Shown here one piece after another: positions 54,236 to 61,859 of a DNA stretch of 64,000 nucleotides. The notes beneath the pieces are model-generated. The model was not told the DNA's origin, ran no database searches, and saw nothing but the letters and a program-made list of their open reading frames with translations. Position 1 is the first letter of the stretch; the number at the start of each line of letters is the position of its first letter. Origin of the DNA: Cytophagales bacterium CG12_big_fil_rev_8_21_14_0_65_40_12 (GTDB lineage Bacteria; Bacteroidota; Bacteroidia; Cytophagales; Cyclobacteriaceae); assembly GCA_002786855.1 (NCBI GenBank), contig PCUU01000060.1:1-64000 (forward strand). Direction: 5' to 3'. A program made the position numbers and the translations under genes.

Positions 54236-54258
54236 AACCGCTGCGGAGCGGTTTTTTT
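54236..54258 (+). terminator. Second intrinsic terminator
   Basis: AACCGCT-GCGG-AGCGGTT with seven T residues, 27 bp after the first terminator and in the same direction, a back-up stop for the same transcript. Confidence 0.82.
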
Positions 54259-54375
54259 GTTTTAGAGCAGGTTTGTGTTTAAGTTAGGAGTCTTCTAACA
54301 GAATTTTGGAAATTTAATCAGAGCCATAGGCTAATTTTACTAGCCCACTATGCTGCTTTGAAAATTAACCATTCA

Positions 54376-54512
54376 GCCTCATAGAGGCTTACTGTTAATA
54401 GGAAAAACAGATTAGAGGATATTAGCCCTGTAGGGGCGATCTATAAAAGGGCGCTCCTCTGGAGCTCAAAATAGCATGAAAATTGTCTATGAACAGGTCG
54501 TCCCTATGGGAC
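54376..54512. repeat. Array of short hairpins (degenerate dispersed repeat)
   Basis: Four small perfect or near-perfect hairpins with 5-6-bp stems and 3-nt loops: AGCCTC-ATA-GAGGCT (54376), GCCCTGTAGGGGC (54426), GCTCC-TCT-GGAGC (54454) and GTCCC-TAT-GGGAC (54500), separated by AT-rich spacers such as TACTGTTAATAG. Motifs of this kind are, to my knowledge, common intergenic repeats in Bacteroidota. Confidence 0.55.
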
Positions 54513-54590
54513 TAATTACCATGTTGAAACCCAAAAGTAAAGTTTGATTAGAAGGTGGTTTATAAGGTATTTATTCTTTTCAATAGCTCA

Positions 54591-55181
54591 CTACTTGTTA
54601 ATTTCCCCTTTGGCTAGAGACTCATCTAACAAGTCTTTGGCATACTCCCAAACTGCTTCAGCACCTTCTTTGATCCCTTTCTTCTTTTCTATAACCGTTT
54701 CATAGGAAACATTAAACTCAGCCCAAGTACCTCCTTGGTTGGTAGAATTTTGAAGCATTGGAGCAAAACGATCCATGGCTTTTGCGAATTTGGCTTCGGC
54801 TGTTTGGCAAGCTTCAAACTCTTCCCAAATAGCGATTAACTCGGTTGCTTGTTCTTCGGGCAGAAGCCCAAAAATACGCTTGGCTGCAATTAACTCTTCA
54901 TCCGTATTAGTGTGATTTTTTGTAGTATCGAAAAGAAATGTGTCTCCGGCATCAATCTCAACAATGTCATGAATGAGGAGCATTTTGAGTACTTTAAGCA
55001 TGTCTACTTTTTCGTTTGAATGGCCAGAAAGTACAAGTGCCATCATGGCCAAATGCCAACTGTGTTCGGCATCGTTTTCGTTACGTGTGCTATTAAAAAG
55101 GCAAGTTTTACGCTGAATGTATTTCAGTTTGTCAATTTCTTTGATGAAGGCTATTTGTTGATCTAGGGTGTCGATTTGCAT
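54591..55181 (-). CDS. HD-domain phosphohydrolase (YfbR-like)
   Basis: A 196-residue HD_3-type hydrolase, relatives of which are 5'-deoxynucleotidases. The metal-binding residues appear in order: ENDAEHSWHLAMMAL near residue 36 (His), LLIHDIVEIDAGDTF near 67 (His-Asp) and KAMDRFAPML near 138 (Asp). Entry motif KLKYIQRKTCL is typical. It is preceded on its own strand by the DUF1080-cupin operon, separated by an intergenic region with a palindromic repeat. Confidence 0.87.
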   Translation of the reverse strand: MQIDTLDQQIAFIKEIDKLKYIQRKTCLFNSTRNENDAEHSWHLAMMALVLSGHSNEKVDMLKVLKMLLIHDIVEIDAGDTFLFDTTKNHTNTDEELIAAKRIFGLLPEEQATELIAIWEEFEACQTAEAKFAKAMDRFAPMLQNSTNQGGTWAEFNVSYETVIEKKKGIKEGAEAVWEYAKDLLDESLAKGEINK

Positions 55182-55306
55182 GATAAATGAATAGGTATTA
55201 AATATTTGGGCAACTTATTTAGATCATGAAGATTCTAAATTTGGTTGGGAATACCGAATTCTTGACAATAGAAGTTGCTATGCCCTCGAAGCTTCTGGCT
55301 TCTTCC

Positions 55307-55361
55307 CCTGAGCGAACGAAGGATATAGAGTTTAATTAGAGTTCCATCGCACAGCTCAGGA
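55307..55361. repeat. 55-bp interspersed palindromic repeat, copy 4
   Basis: CCTGAG-N3-ACGAAGGATATAG on the left; AGTTCCATCG-N4-GCTCAGGATAGAAAG on the right, with one mismatch in the right arm. It lies between the HD hydrolase and the DUF1080-cupin gene. Confidence 0.68.
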
Positions 55362-55396
55362 TAGAAAGTGAAAACTAATTTTTGTGAGACGCTAAA

Positions 55397-56515
55397 TCAG
55401 TTGGTTAAAAACCGCATTTTGTACTTCATTGCAATCTCAGAAACTTGTTTTGGATCGGGTGGACCATTTTTGGAGATGGCAGCTATTTCATCGAAGAACT
55501 TCTCTAAACCTCCAGGCGTCATTGTGTTCATGGTAATGCCAGTGGAAGTGCCTGTATTTTTAAAGCTGTGAGGAAGGTTTTTTGGTAAAACGACCATATC
55601 CCCTTTGTCGGCTGTCACTTTGTTATTGCCATAAGTAAACTCAAATGAGCCTTCTAAAACATAAAAAACTTCTTCTTCATTTTCGTGAATATGAAGTGGA
55701 GGGCCACCATTTGCAGGGGTATGGCTCACAATTACGGAATAAGCACCATCGGTATCCTCACTTAGAATCTTGCCTATAATTTTCAATCCAAATACATTCC
55801 AAGTCTTGCCTTTTTCTGCATCAACATGAAGAGGAGAAATGTCCTTCTTTATCATATTCAACTCAAATTCATTTTCAGGTAGTCCCCAAGCCGCTTTTTC
55901 GAGCCCTTCAGTCAATATTTTCACATTGCGCCATTTGATCTGTTTGCCCGGAGTTTCTTCATCACCAATGCCGTGAACCTGCAAAGCAATAAAGCCTGAG
56001 GCGTCTTTATCGTCTAATAGAGCCGATGTAAATACGCCATTTACCCAAACCCTGATGGAATTGCCGATTGCTTCAATTCTATACTTATTCCAAATCCCAT
56101 TTTTGAATGCCTTTTGGCCTTTGGGATTGTAAGTCAGTGGATAAAGCCAACCTCTACGGCTTTCATCATAAATTCCTCCGCTCCAAGCCCGTGCCGCAGG
56201 ATCTACCTCAATTTGATAACCGAGTACCCTTTCACTTTCATGGCTTCTGATTTGAATGCCCGAATTCATTGCTGGATCAACAAACAGCTCTAGTTCAAGA
56301 ATGAAATCGGAGTAATCACGTGCGGTGGATAAAAATGTATTGTATCTACCTTTGGTAGTACCAATAATTGTTTCACTTTCGACTTTGTAAGATGCTTCTC
56401 CGCCTCTGATTTTCCAACCAGTCAGGTCTTTCCCATTGAACAAGGGTTGCCAATTTTCTTGCGCTAATGCGCTGAAACAAAAAGAAACGAGAAAGAACGA
56501 TATGGAAAATTTCAT
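55397..56515 (-). CDS. Secreted DUF1080 (3-keto-disaccharide hydrolase-like) fused to cupin
   Basis: A 372-residue two-domain protein with a signal peptide (MKFSISFFLVSFCFSALA, then Q). Residues 22-205 form a DUF1080 laminin-G-like domain: PLFNGKDLTGW, MNSGIQIRS, WNKYRIEAIGN and GFIALQVHG are all hallmarks of this glycoside-hydrolase-like family. Residues 250-345 form a cupin with metal ligands in PLHIHENEEEVFYVLEG (His, His, Glu) and LPHSFKNTG. Fusion of these domains is uncommon. It is the last gene of a three-gene operon (4-bp gaps) with a cytochrome dehydrogenase and a TPR lipoprotein. Confidence 0.85.
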   Translation of the reverse strand: MKFSISFFLVSFCFSALAQENWQPLFNGKDLTGWKIRGGEASYKVESETIIGTTKGRYNTFLSTARDYSDFILELELFVDPAMNSGIQIRSHESERVLGYQIEVDPAARAWSGGIYDESRRGWLYPLTYNPKGQKAFKNGIWNKYRIEAIGNSIRVWVNGVFTSALLDDKDASGFIALQVHGIGDEETPGKQIKWRNVKILTEGLEKAAWGLPENEFELNMIKKDISPLHVDAEKGKTWNVFGLKIIGKILSEDTDGAYSVIVSHTPANGGPPLHIHENEEEVFYVLEGSFEFTYGNNKVTADKGDMVVLPKNLPHSFKNTGTSTGITMNTMTPGGLEKFFDEIAAISKNGPPDPKQVSEIAMKYKMRFLTN

Positions 56516-56519
56516 AGGC

Positions 56520-58742
56520 TTAGTTTTTGATTTTTAAGAGCTCCTCTTCTGTATACGCACCACCTGATTTTGATTTTATAGCACGGAGAGCTTTTATTTG
56601 TTCAGCATTAATTTCTCGTGTTGATTTTCCAAAAGCGTTGCTCAAATACATCATCAAGTCTGTGATGTCCTGATCTGACATGTCGGGGTTGTTCATGATT
56701 CCGGGCATTTCTCCATTGAATTCGTAGCGTTTTCCATTTACGTTTATAGGGCCTTTCAGTCCATGCAAAAGAATCAGTGCCAGTCTTTTCGGTGAAGCGG
56801 TGATATATTCCGAATTACGAAGTGGAGGGGCTAAACCCTCAATCCCGTCCCCACCAGGCCCATGGCAAGCGCCACAGATGTTTTTGTAAAAGCGAAGACC
56901 TCTAGTTCGATCATCTTCTGGTAATGAAGCCAATTCATAAATCCAGTTTTTGGCATTAGCTATTCTATTAACTTCTGCCTGTAAGAGCATGCCTGTTAAC
57001 TCAGTATCGGGATTTGATTCTAATATCTTAATTTCTTGACCAGCCAAGCTACTTAAGGCGGCCTCTTGATAAATAGGGTCGGTTCTTCTTTCAGAAATTT
57101 CTTTCAAAAGAGGGATGAAAGATGCTGAACTCTCAGCCCATTTTCCTAAAGCCATAATTAAGTAAAGATCAATGGTTGGATTATCTTGACTCTTTAAAGC
57201 CATTGATAGTGAAACCAGATCAGTTATTTGGTCTTCGTTTTTTGGAGTTGGAATTAGCACCAGAGCATGTGCTACAACATCTGGACTGCTAGTTTCAGCC
57301 ACTTCTATAAGCAGCTCAAAGCTTAATAAATCCAATCCATTTAAGGTATGAAGTGCGTGCATTTGTGCTATTGGCCTACTTGCATCCAACGCAACTTCGT
57401 TTAGGCTGAATTGATCTTTTGCAGTTCCATTTAAGATCAATAACTGCTGTGCTTTGTCCCTTACCCAACCATTTTTATCGTTGAGGAGGTCAATCAATTT
57501 GGCATTTGTGGCATTTTCTAAATCAGGGATTTTTTGTAGCGGTTGCGCGCTGTTTTTAACCCTGAGAATTCGTCCCATACCAATGATTTTATCCAGCCCC
57601 TTTTCTTCCAAATGCTTGCGCAAATATGGACTCATATAAGCCCCATGCTGAATTACTCCACGGTGCATGTCAACTACATACATAGCACCGTCTGGGCCGT
57701 TAAATAGGTTTACTGGACGAAAAGCTTCATCGGTAGAGGCTAAAAATTCTTTGTCTACCCAAGCGGCTTCACCTGTAGTTCGAATCGTACTGAAATCCAG
57801 AATATGGCGCTTGATGAGGTTGACTTCTGGTGCACAAACGAATACATTCTCATTATAGTCATCCGTAAATTGTCCAGCCCTATACACCATCGGACCACAA
57901 GCCGAAGTAGCGTTGACCAGCATACTGTCTTGGTCAAGTACTCCTTTTTCATATCCTCTATTTACAGAAGTGACATGGAGTGGATAAACTCTTTGGTTGG
58001 TGGTGAGTGTTTTGCTGATGGCATTCTCTGGCGTGTAATAAGGGTTGTTAATTACAGTATTAGGAAGCACATAGTCGCCCTGCAGTAGGGTAGAGTTATT
58101 ATTGTAATAAAGGCGTCCGAAGTTGTCTTTGGTAATTCCCCATTGGCCTCGGTAAGAGGTGGGCTCTTTAATCCAAATGCCATTTTTACGCTGGTAACGG
58201 AAGTGAGATTTGGCATTATATATCCAATTGTCAATGTTCATCATCAAACCATTAGGTTGATGCTCCACATTACCATCATCTGCATAAAGTGAATCTACCA
58301 ATACTTTTTTGCCTGGTTTATCATTATTGATTTCAACAAACCAGAGCATAGGGGGTTCTGCATAAAGAAGTCCGCCATACACGTGTGCTAATGCCCTTGG
58401 CAGCACCAATCCATCAAGAAAAATCTTTGAATGATCTGTTAAGCCATCTCCATCTAGGTCTTCCATAATGGAAATTGTTCCGCTAGGTAGGTTTTCTCCA
58501 TCACCATCGATGTTGGTCATGTAGCCGCGCATTTCAGCCACCCAAATTCTTCCCTTATTATCAAAATCAATACTTACAGGAGCTTCGAGAAAGGGCTCAC
58601 TTGCCACTACTTGTAGTTCAAACCCTTGTTCAATTTGATAGCTTTCCAATGAAACCTTGGGTTCTTCGTATTGCTTTTGACAGCTCAAAATAGGGAGCGC
58701 TATTAATCCTGCAAGTAGAGTGCTGAATACTGTATTCTTCAT
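56520..58742 (-). CDS. PVC-type dehydrogenase/HEAT/cytochrome c lipoprotein
   Basis: A 740-residue lipoprotein (MKNTVFSTLLAGLIALPILSC, Cys at 21). The N-terminal part (about 35-400) is a beta-propeller of the membrane-bound dehydrogenase type: GFELQVVASEPFLEAPVSIDFD (key ASEPFLEAPV), GRIWVAEMRGY and DGAMYVVDMHRG. A HEAT-like helical segment follows (about 400-590), then a cytochrome c domain with CGACH near residue 628 and a Met-rich PGIMNNPDMSDQDI distal region. Such proteins oxidise sugars or sugar acids outside the cytoplasm and pass electrons to the haem. It lies 4 bp from both neighbours. Confidence 0.88.
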   Translation of the reverse strand: MKNTVFSTLLAGLIALPILSCQKQYEEPKVSLESYQIEQGFELQVVASEPFLEAPVSIDFDNKGRIWVAEMRGYMTNIDGDGENLPSGTISIMEDLDGDGLTDHSKIFLDGLVLPRALAHVYGGLLYAEPPMLWFVEINNDKPGKKVLVDSLYADDGNVEHQPNGLMMNIDNWIYNAKSHFRYQRKNGIWIKEPTSYRGQWGITKDNFGRLYYNNNSTLLQGDYVLPNTVINNPYYTPENAISKTLTTNQRVYPLHVTSVNRGYEKGVLDQDSMLVNATSACGPMVYRAGQFTDDYNENVFVCAPEVNLIKRHILDFSTIRTTGEAAWVDKEFLASTDEAFRPVNLFNGPDGAMYVVDMHRGVIQHGAYMSPYLRKHLEEKGLDKIIGMGRILRVKNSAQPLQKIPDLENATNAKLIDLLNDKNGWVRDKAQQLLILNGTAKDQFSLNEVALDASRPIAQMHALHTLNGLDLLSFELLIEVAETSSPDVVAHALVLIPTPKNEDQITDLVSLSMALKSQDNPTIDLYLIMALGKWAESSASFIPLLKEISERRTDPIYQEAALSSLAGQEIKILESNPDTELTGMLLQAEVNRIANAKNWIYELASLPEDDRTRGLRFYKNICGACHGPGGDGIEGLAPPLRNSEYITASPKRLALILLHGLKGPINVNGKRYEFNGEMPGIMNNPDMSDQDITDLMMYLSNAFGKSTREINAEQIKALRAIKSKSGGAYTEEELLKIKN

Positions 58743-58746
58743 AAAA

Positions 58747-59682
58747 TTATTGCTGACTAAGTCTCATTAAATCTGCTTCGGCAGCGATATAGCCAAAAGA
58801 TGCCCAGCCAGGTTTCGAAAGGATAGATTCAAATATTTCACCTGCTTTTGGTTCGTTGCCATTGTACAAATACCAATTGCCAATACCGTAGTTGACGGCA
58901 TCATTGCTGCTCAATTCGCCCTCACCAGATTTGGTTACTTCCTCCAAAGTAATTTCCCCTTTATAGAAAAGGCACAAGTCATAGTAAGCGAAGTTTTCAA
59001 TGATTTTCATGTCTTTATTGATTACTTCAAGCGCCTGTTTGGCTTCCTCTTCTTTTCCCATTCTTCTTAAAATCATGTAAACCCAATGCACACCTGAAAC
59101 AACATTATCGTCCATTTGAGAAGCTGCAATTGCCTTTTGGTATGCTGCTAAGGCAGCTTCCATATCACCCTTCAGGTAATTTGCTAAACCTAGGTGATAG
59201 TATATATTGCCATGAAGCGTGCTAACAGGGATATTTTGTGCGTTTGGCGCTCCATCGGGTTCAATTTCATTTTCTAAACCTAATCGCAGTTCAGCCGCCT
59301 TTTCAAAATCGGCAATGGCTTTATCGAATTCACGGATTGTGATATAGCGGTGGCCTCGATGGCGATAGAAACGGGCATCATTGGGAAATTGCTCAATGGC
59401 TTTTGTGTATTCTTCAATCGCCTCCTTGTATTTGCCTTGGTAGGCAATAAAGCGACCATACCACACCCAATTATCGGCAGATGGATCAGCTTCGAAATTG
59501 GCTTTCCGCTCCAAATAATTATCAATGGACTTTTGGCTTGGGGGAGGAGAGACCAATGTATCACCTAAGAGTGAAATGGCTTCGAAGCTTATGTTTTCAG
59601 CGCTGCTGTTAACGGATTCTTGTTTTGGAGAGCAAGCGAACAGAATGGAAAAAATGATGAGTGTTAAAAGTGTGGATTTCAT
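58747..59682 (-). CDS. TPR lipoprotein, first gene of the operon
   Basis: A 311-residue lipoprotein (MKSTLLTLIIFSILFAC, Cys at 17) with several tetratricopeptide repeats: AYQGKYKEAIEEYTKAIEQFP, RYITIREFDKAIADFEKAAEL and LANYLKGDMEAALAAYQKAI (each repeat about 34 residues). It probably scaffolds the secreted enzymes encoded 4 bp downstream. A divergent or own promoter must lie in the short gap to 59771, where the neighbouring terminator sits. Confidence 0.82.
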   Translation of the reverse strand: MKSTLLTLIIFSILFACSPKQESVNSSAENISFEAISLLGDTLVSPPPSQKSIDNYLERKANFEADPSADNWVWYGRFIAYQGKYKEAIEEYTKAIEQFPNDARFYRHRGHRYITIREFDKAIADFEKAAELRLGLENEIEPDGAPNAQNIPVSTLHGNIYYHLGLANYLKGDMEAALAAYQKAIAASQMDDNVVSGVHWVYMILRRMGKEEEAKQALEVINKDMKIIENFAYYDLCLFYKGEITLEEVTKSGEGELSSNDAVNYGIGNWYLYNGNEPKAGEIFESILSKPGWASFGYIAAEADLMRLSQQ

Positions 59683-59770
59683 GATCAGAATAAATTTTCA
59701 CGATCAATTTAATGAAAAATAATTCAGCGCTCACGCACTTAAATAATTTCAATTATTGGTATAAACGACA

Positions 59771-59805
59771 AAAAAGAGAGGCAAAAGTCTATTGCCTCTC
59801 TTTTT
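59771..59805. terminator. Bidirectional intrinsic terminator
   Basis: AAAAAGAGAGGCAA pairs with TTGCCTCTCTTTTT across a 7-nt loop: 14-bp perfect stem. It ends the minus-strand gene at 59827 and insulates the TPR-lipoprotein operon promoter. Confidence 0.88.
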
Positions 59806-59826
59806 ATATACTTGCAATCTTAGGGC

Positions 59827-60183
59827 TTATTTTAAGCTGATCCCTACATTGTAAGTGTTTCCTGAAGGATTGCTGGTCGGGTAGTTATAGATTTGTTGGT
59901 TGGCATACGAGAAGTGATGCGCTCCAACGGCTGGAATATCCAAATAGATTCCGCCAACAATACCTGACGACAAGTCTATAAAACCCAGATTGAAACCAAC
60001 ACCTCTTACAAAAGGAAAGGCAGATGCATTTCCCATAGAGATTTGTACGGATTGACCGTTTGCAATCTTCGTACCGACTGGTGGTGCCGACCATGTGGCA
60101 TCATCATTCACTTGACTTATTTGAGTGACTACTAATACTGCACCTGTATTATTTGTTATTGTGCAACTTGCTCCCATTGACAT
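59827..60183 (-). CDS. Small beta-rich protein of unknown family (118 aa)
   Basis: I do not recognise this protein. It has no signal peptide, is almost free of Lys and Arg, is rich in Gly, Ser, Asn and Val, and starts SCTITNNTGAVLVV, as small beta-sandwich proteins do. A near-repeat of GASCTITNN-type strands and the GNASAFPFVRGVGFNLGFI segment in the middle suggest a compact sandwich. It is monocistronic with its own terminator at 59771 and a 334-bp upstream region. Neighbours at 60518 and 61377 are also small, signal-less and unrecognised. Confidence 0.55.
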   Translation of the reverse strand: MSMGASCTITNNTGAVLVVTQISQVNDDATWSAPPVGTKIANGQSVQISMGNASAFPFVRGVGFNLGFIDLSSGIVGGIYLDIPAVGAHHFSYANQQIYNYPTSNPSGNTYNVGISLK

Positions 60184-60517
60184 AATTGAAAATTGTTAAA
60201 GGTTTAAAAAGAATTAATTGAATTGGGCATCAGCCCATCTTCTTGATTCAATGCGCATTGTTGTTAGAAGACATGTCAAATTTGCAAGGATTATCAGGTT
60301 CGATAATCCCGATTTAAGGGTAAATCATAAGTCATCATTTTGAAGAGGGTATTTGTCCTTTGGTATTACTAATAAAGTATTACTTGGCATACATGGAAGT
60401 AATTATTAATGCCTGTTGAGCATAAAAAAAGGTGCCCTTCTGGCACCTTCTTTTTCACCTAAACACCGCAACTCATGTGGTTTTAATTAACCAATTGCAG
60501 ATCTCTTTATATTGTTT
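60184..60517. other. 334-bp intergenic region
   Basis: The part next to 60184 must hold the promoter of the 118-residue protein gene (minus strand). The far part carries the terminator of the 215-residue protein gene (60424-60455). No gene and no repeat are seen. Confidence 0.5.
60424..60455 (-). terminator. Intrinsic terminator after the 215-aa protein gene
   Basis: GGTGCC-AGAAG-GGCACC on the minus strand, followed by seven T residues, 63 bp beyond the stop codon at 60518. Confidence 0.85.
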
Positions 60518-61165
60518 TCAATTCAAGTTGGCATTGGAATTTGTTGGCCCTAAGTAGGTAAGGGCTACAATCCCACCAGCGCTATTTGCGGGTCGCTTGG
60601 CAGTAAATGCCATTGTGTTATTTAATCCATCATTCGTAGAGGCCGATATAGCCGCAAAAGAATCCATTTCATTGTTTTCATAGACCATAGAAAAGGAACT
60701 AAAGTGATCTGCACGATTGATCTGAGTGTTCTTTTCTAAATTATTTCCACTGGCATGTACTCGTTTTGTGGTCCAATTTCCGCCACCATTGGCAGTCCAT
60801 TTTATTTTAGCGTTTGCGCCACATGAGTTATTGATACTGATTGATTCGTAGGTTTTTGGTAAATCCCGATGATTGTTGATCGTAAATCCAGCCACATTGA
60901 TACCAGTAGGAAAGCTAGGTATAGGACGGTTGAGTGGGAGCGAGTTGAATGATATTTTTCCCCCAAAGATCATTTCGCTTGGAGACTTATAAATTACGAA
61001 TTTTTGAGGGGCAATCTGGAAAGAGCCTTGGTACATATTGATCCTTTTTTTAACAAAAGGAATCTGGCTGACCTCAGCCACATAGCTTTCTGAAACGTCA
61101 AGGGTTATGAATACTGTTACTTCTTCTTTCCAATCATTGATGATTATAAATTCTGTCGCTTCCAT
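60518..61165 (-). CDS. Small beta-rich protein of unknown family (215 aa)
   Basis: Not recognised. The 215-residue protein has no signal peptide. The N-terminal half has alternating strands (TEFIIINDWKEEVTVFITL) and the C-terminal half is rich in Asn, Ser and Gly (SCGANAKIKWTANGGGNWTT, DHFSSFSMVYENNEM), again like a beta sandwich. It is monocistronic and divergent from the gene at 61377, with which it shares a 211-bp regulatory region. Confidence 0.55.
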   Translation of the reverse strand: MEATEFIIINDWKEEVTVFITLDVSESYVAEVSQIPFVKKRINMYQGSFQIAPQKFVIYKSPSEMIFGGKISFNSLPLNRPIPSFPTGINVAGFTINNHRDLPKTYESISINNSCGANAKIKWTANGGGNWTTKRVHASGNNLEKNTQINRADHFSSFSMVYENNEMDSFAAISASTNDGLNNTMAFTAKRPANSAGGIVALTYLGPTNSNANLN

Positions 61166-61294
61166 AGATCAATCGAATAAGTCAAGGTTTGAGAGAGGGC
61201 TAGTAGTTGAGGGCTCCTCTCAATAATTTTTTCAACAGTTCAAAATTCTTGAAGAAAGAGGGTAATTTAATCGGGCATTCATGGTACTTTCATG

Positions 61295-61312
61295 ATACCA
61301 CTTTGTTGGTAT
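61295..61312. promoter_or_regulatory. Inverted repeat in the shared divergent promoter region
   Basis: ATACCA-N6-TGGTAT is a perfect symmetrical site, and a third half-site TGGTA occurs at 61282. It lies between the divergent genes at 61165 and 61377 and is a candidate operator for both. Confidence 0.35.
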
Positions 61313-61376
61313 GGGGTAGAATGTGCTTCACCTTATTTTTGAGAGGATTTCAACTAAAACAATAAATATTCAGATT

Positions 61377-61841
61377 ATGTCAAACATTTTAAAAGATCAA
61401 TATCCATTAGGGCCTAAGGGGTCGTATGGAGTAGCCACCTGTGTCGTTGCCGAAAACTTAGTTTTTGAGAATGTAAAAGGTGCCGGAAATGACCCGCTTG
61501 CATTTCCAGAGTCATTCTGTCCATTTTTGAGGGTTACCAAAGATCAAGATACTCAAGCGCAAAGACTTCATGTTGTAATTTTTGCTCCTCAAGGCTTTGT
61601 TTTAGACGCAAAGTCACCTTTGGTTTGTGATTACATGGGGGCTGAATTCTTCCTGTTTGTTAACTTCAAACAAAACACTGTAGATCCAACTGCAAAGCAA
61701 TGTTTTGTCATTCATGCTGATTTTACGATTGAGTTTTCTGCTAAGATTAATAGAAAGAATGTTTTTGTTATCCCAGTGCATGGAGATCCTGAGGAAGGTG
61801 AGATTGCTAAGGGAAAGATGGGAGGAGATGAGGAGTTATAA
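61377..61841 (+). CDS. Hypothetical protein (154 aa) upstream of the TPR histidine kinase
   Basis: From the ATG at 61377 (MSNILKDQYPLGPKGSYGV); earlier in-frame codons from 61323 lie in AT-rich leader sequence. No signal peptide. A beta-rich core (AENLVFENVKGAGNDPL, LHVVIFAPQGFVLD, FFLFVNFKQN) precedes a charged tail (HGDPEEGEIAKGKMGGDEEL). I do not recognise the family. Only 18 bp separate it from the histidine-kinase gene, so they are probably co-transcribed and may be functionally linked. Confidence 0.6.
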   Translation: MSNILKDQYPLGPKGSYGVATCVVAENLVFENVKGAGNDPLAFPESFCPFLRVTKDQDTQAQRLHVVIFAPQGFVLDAKSPLVCDYMGAEFFLFVNFKQNTVDPTAKQCFVIHADFTIEFSAKINRKNVFVIPVHGDPEEGEIAKGKMGGDEEL

Positions 61842-61859
61842 TAAATATTAAATTTAACT

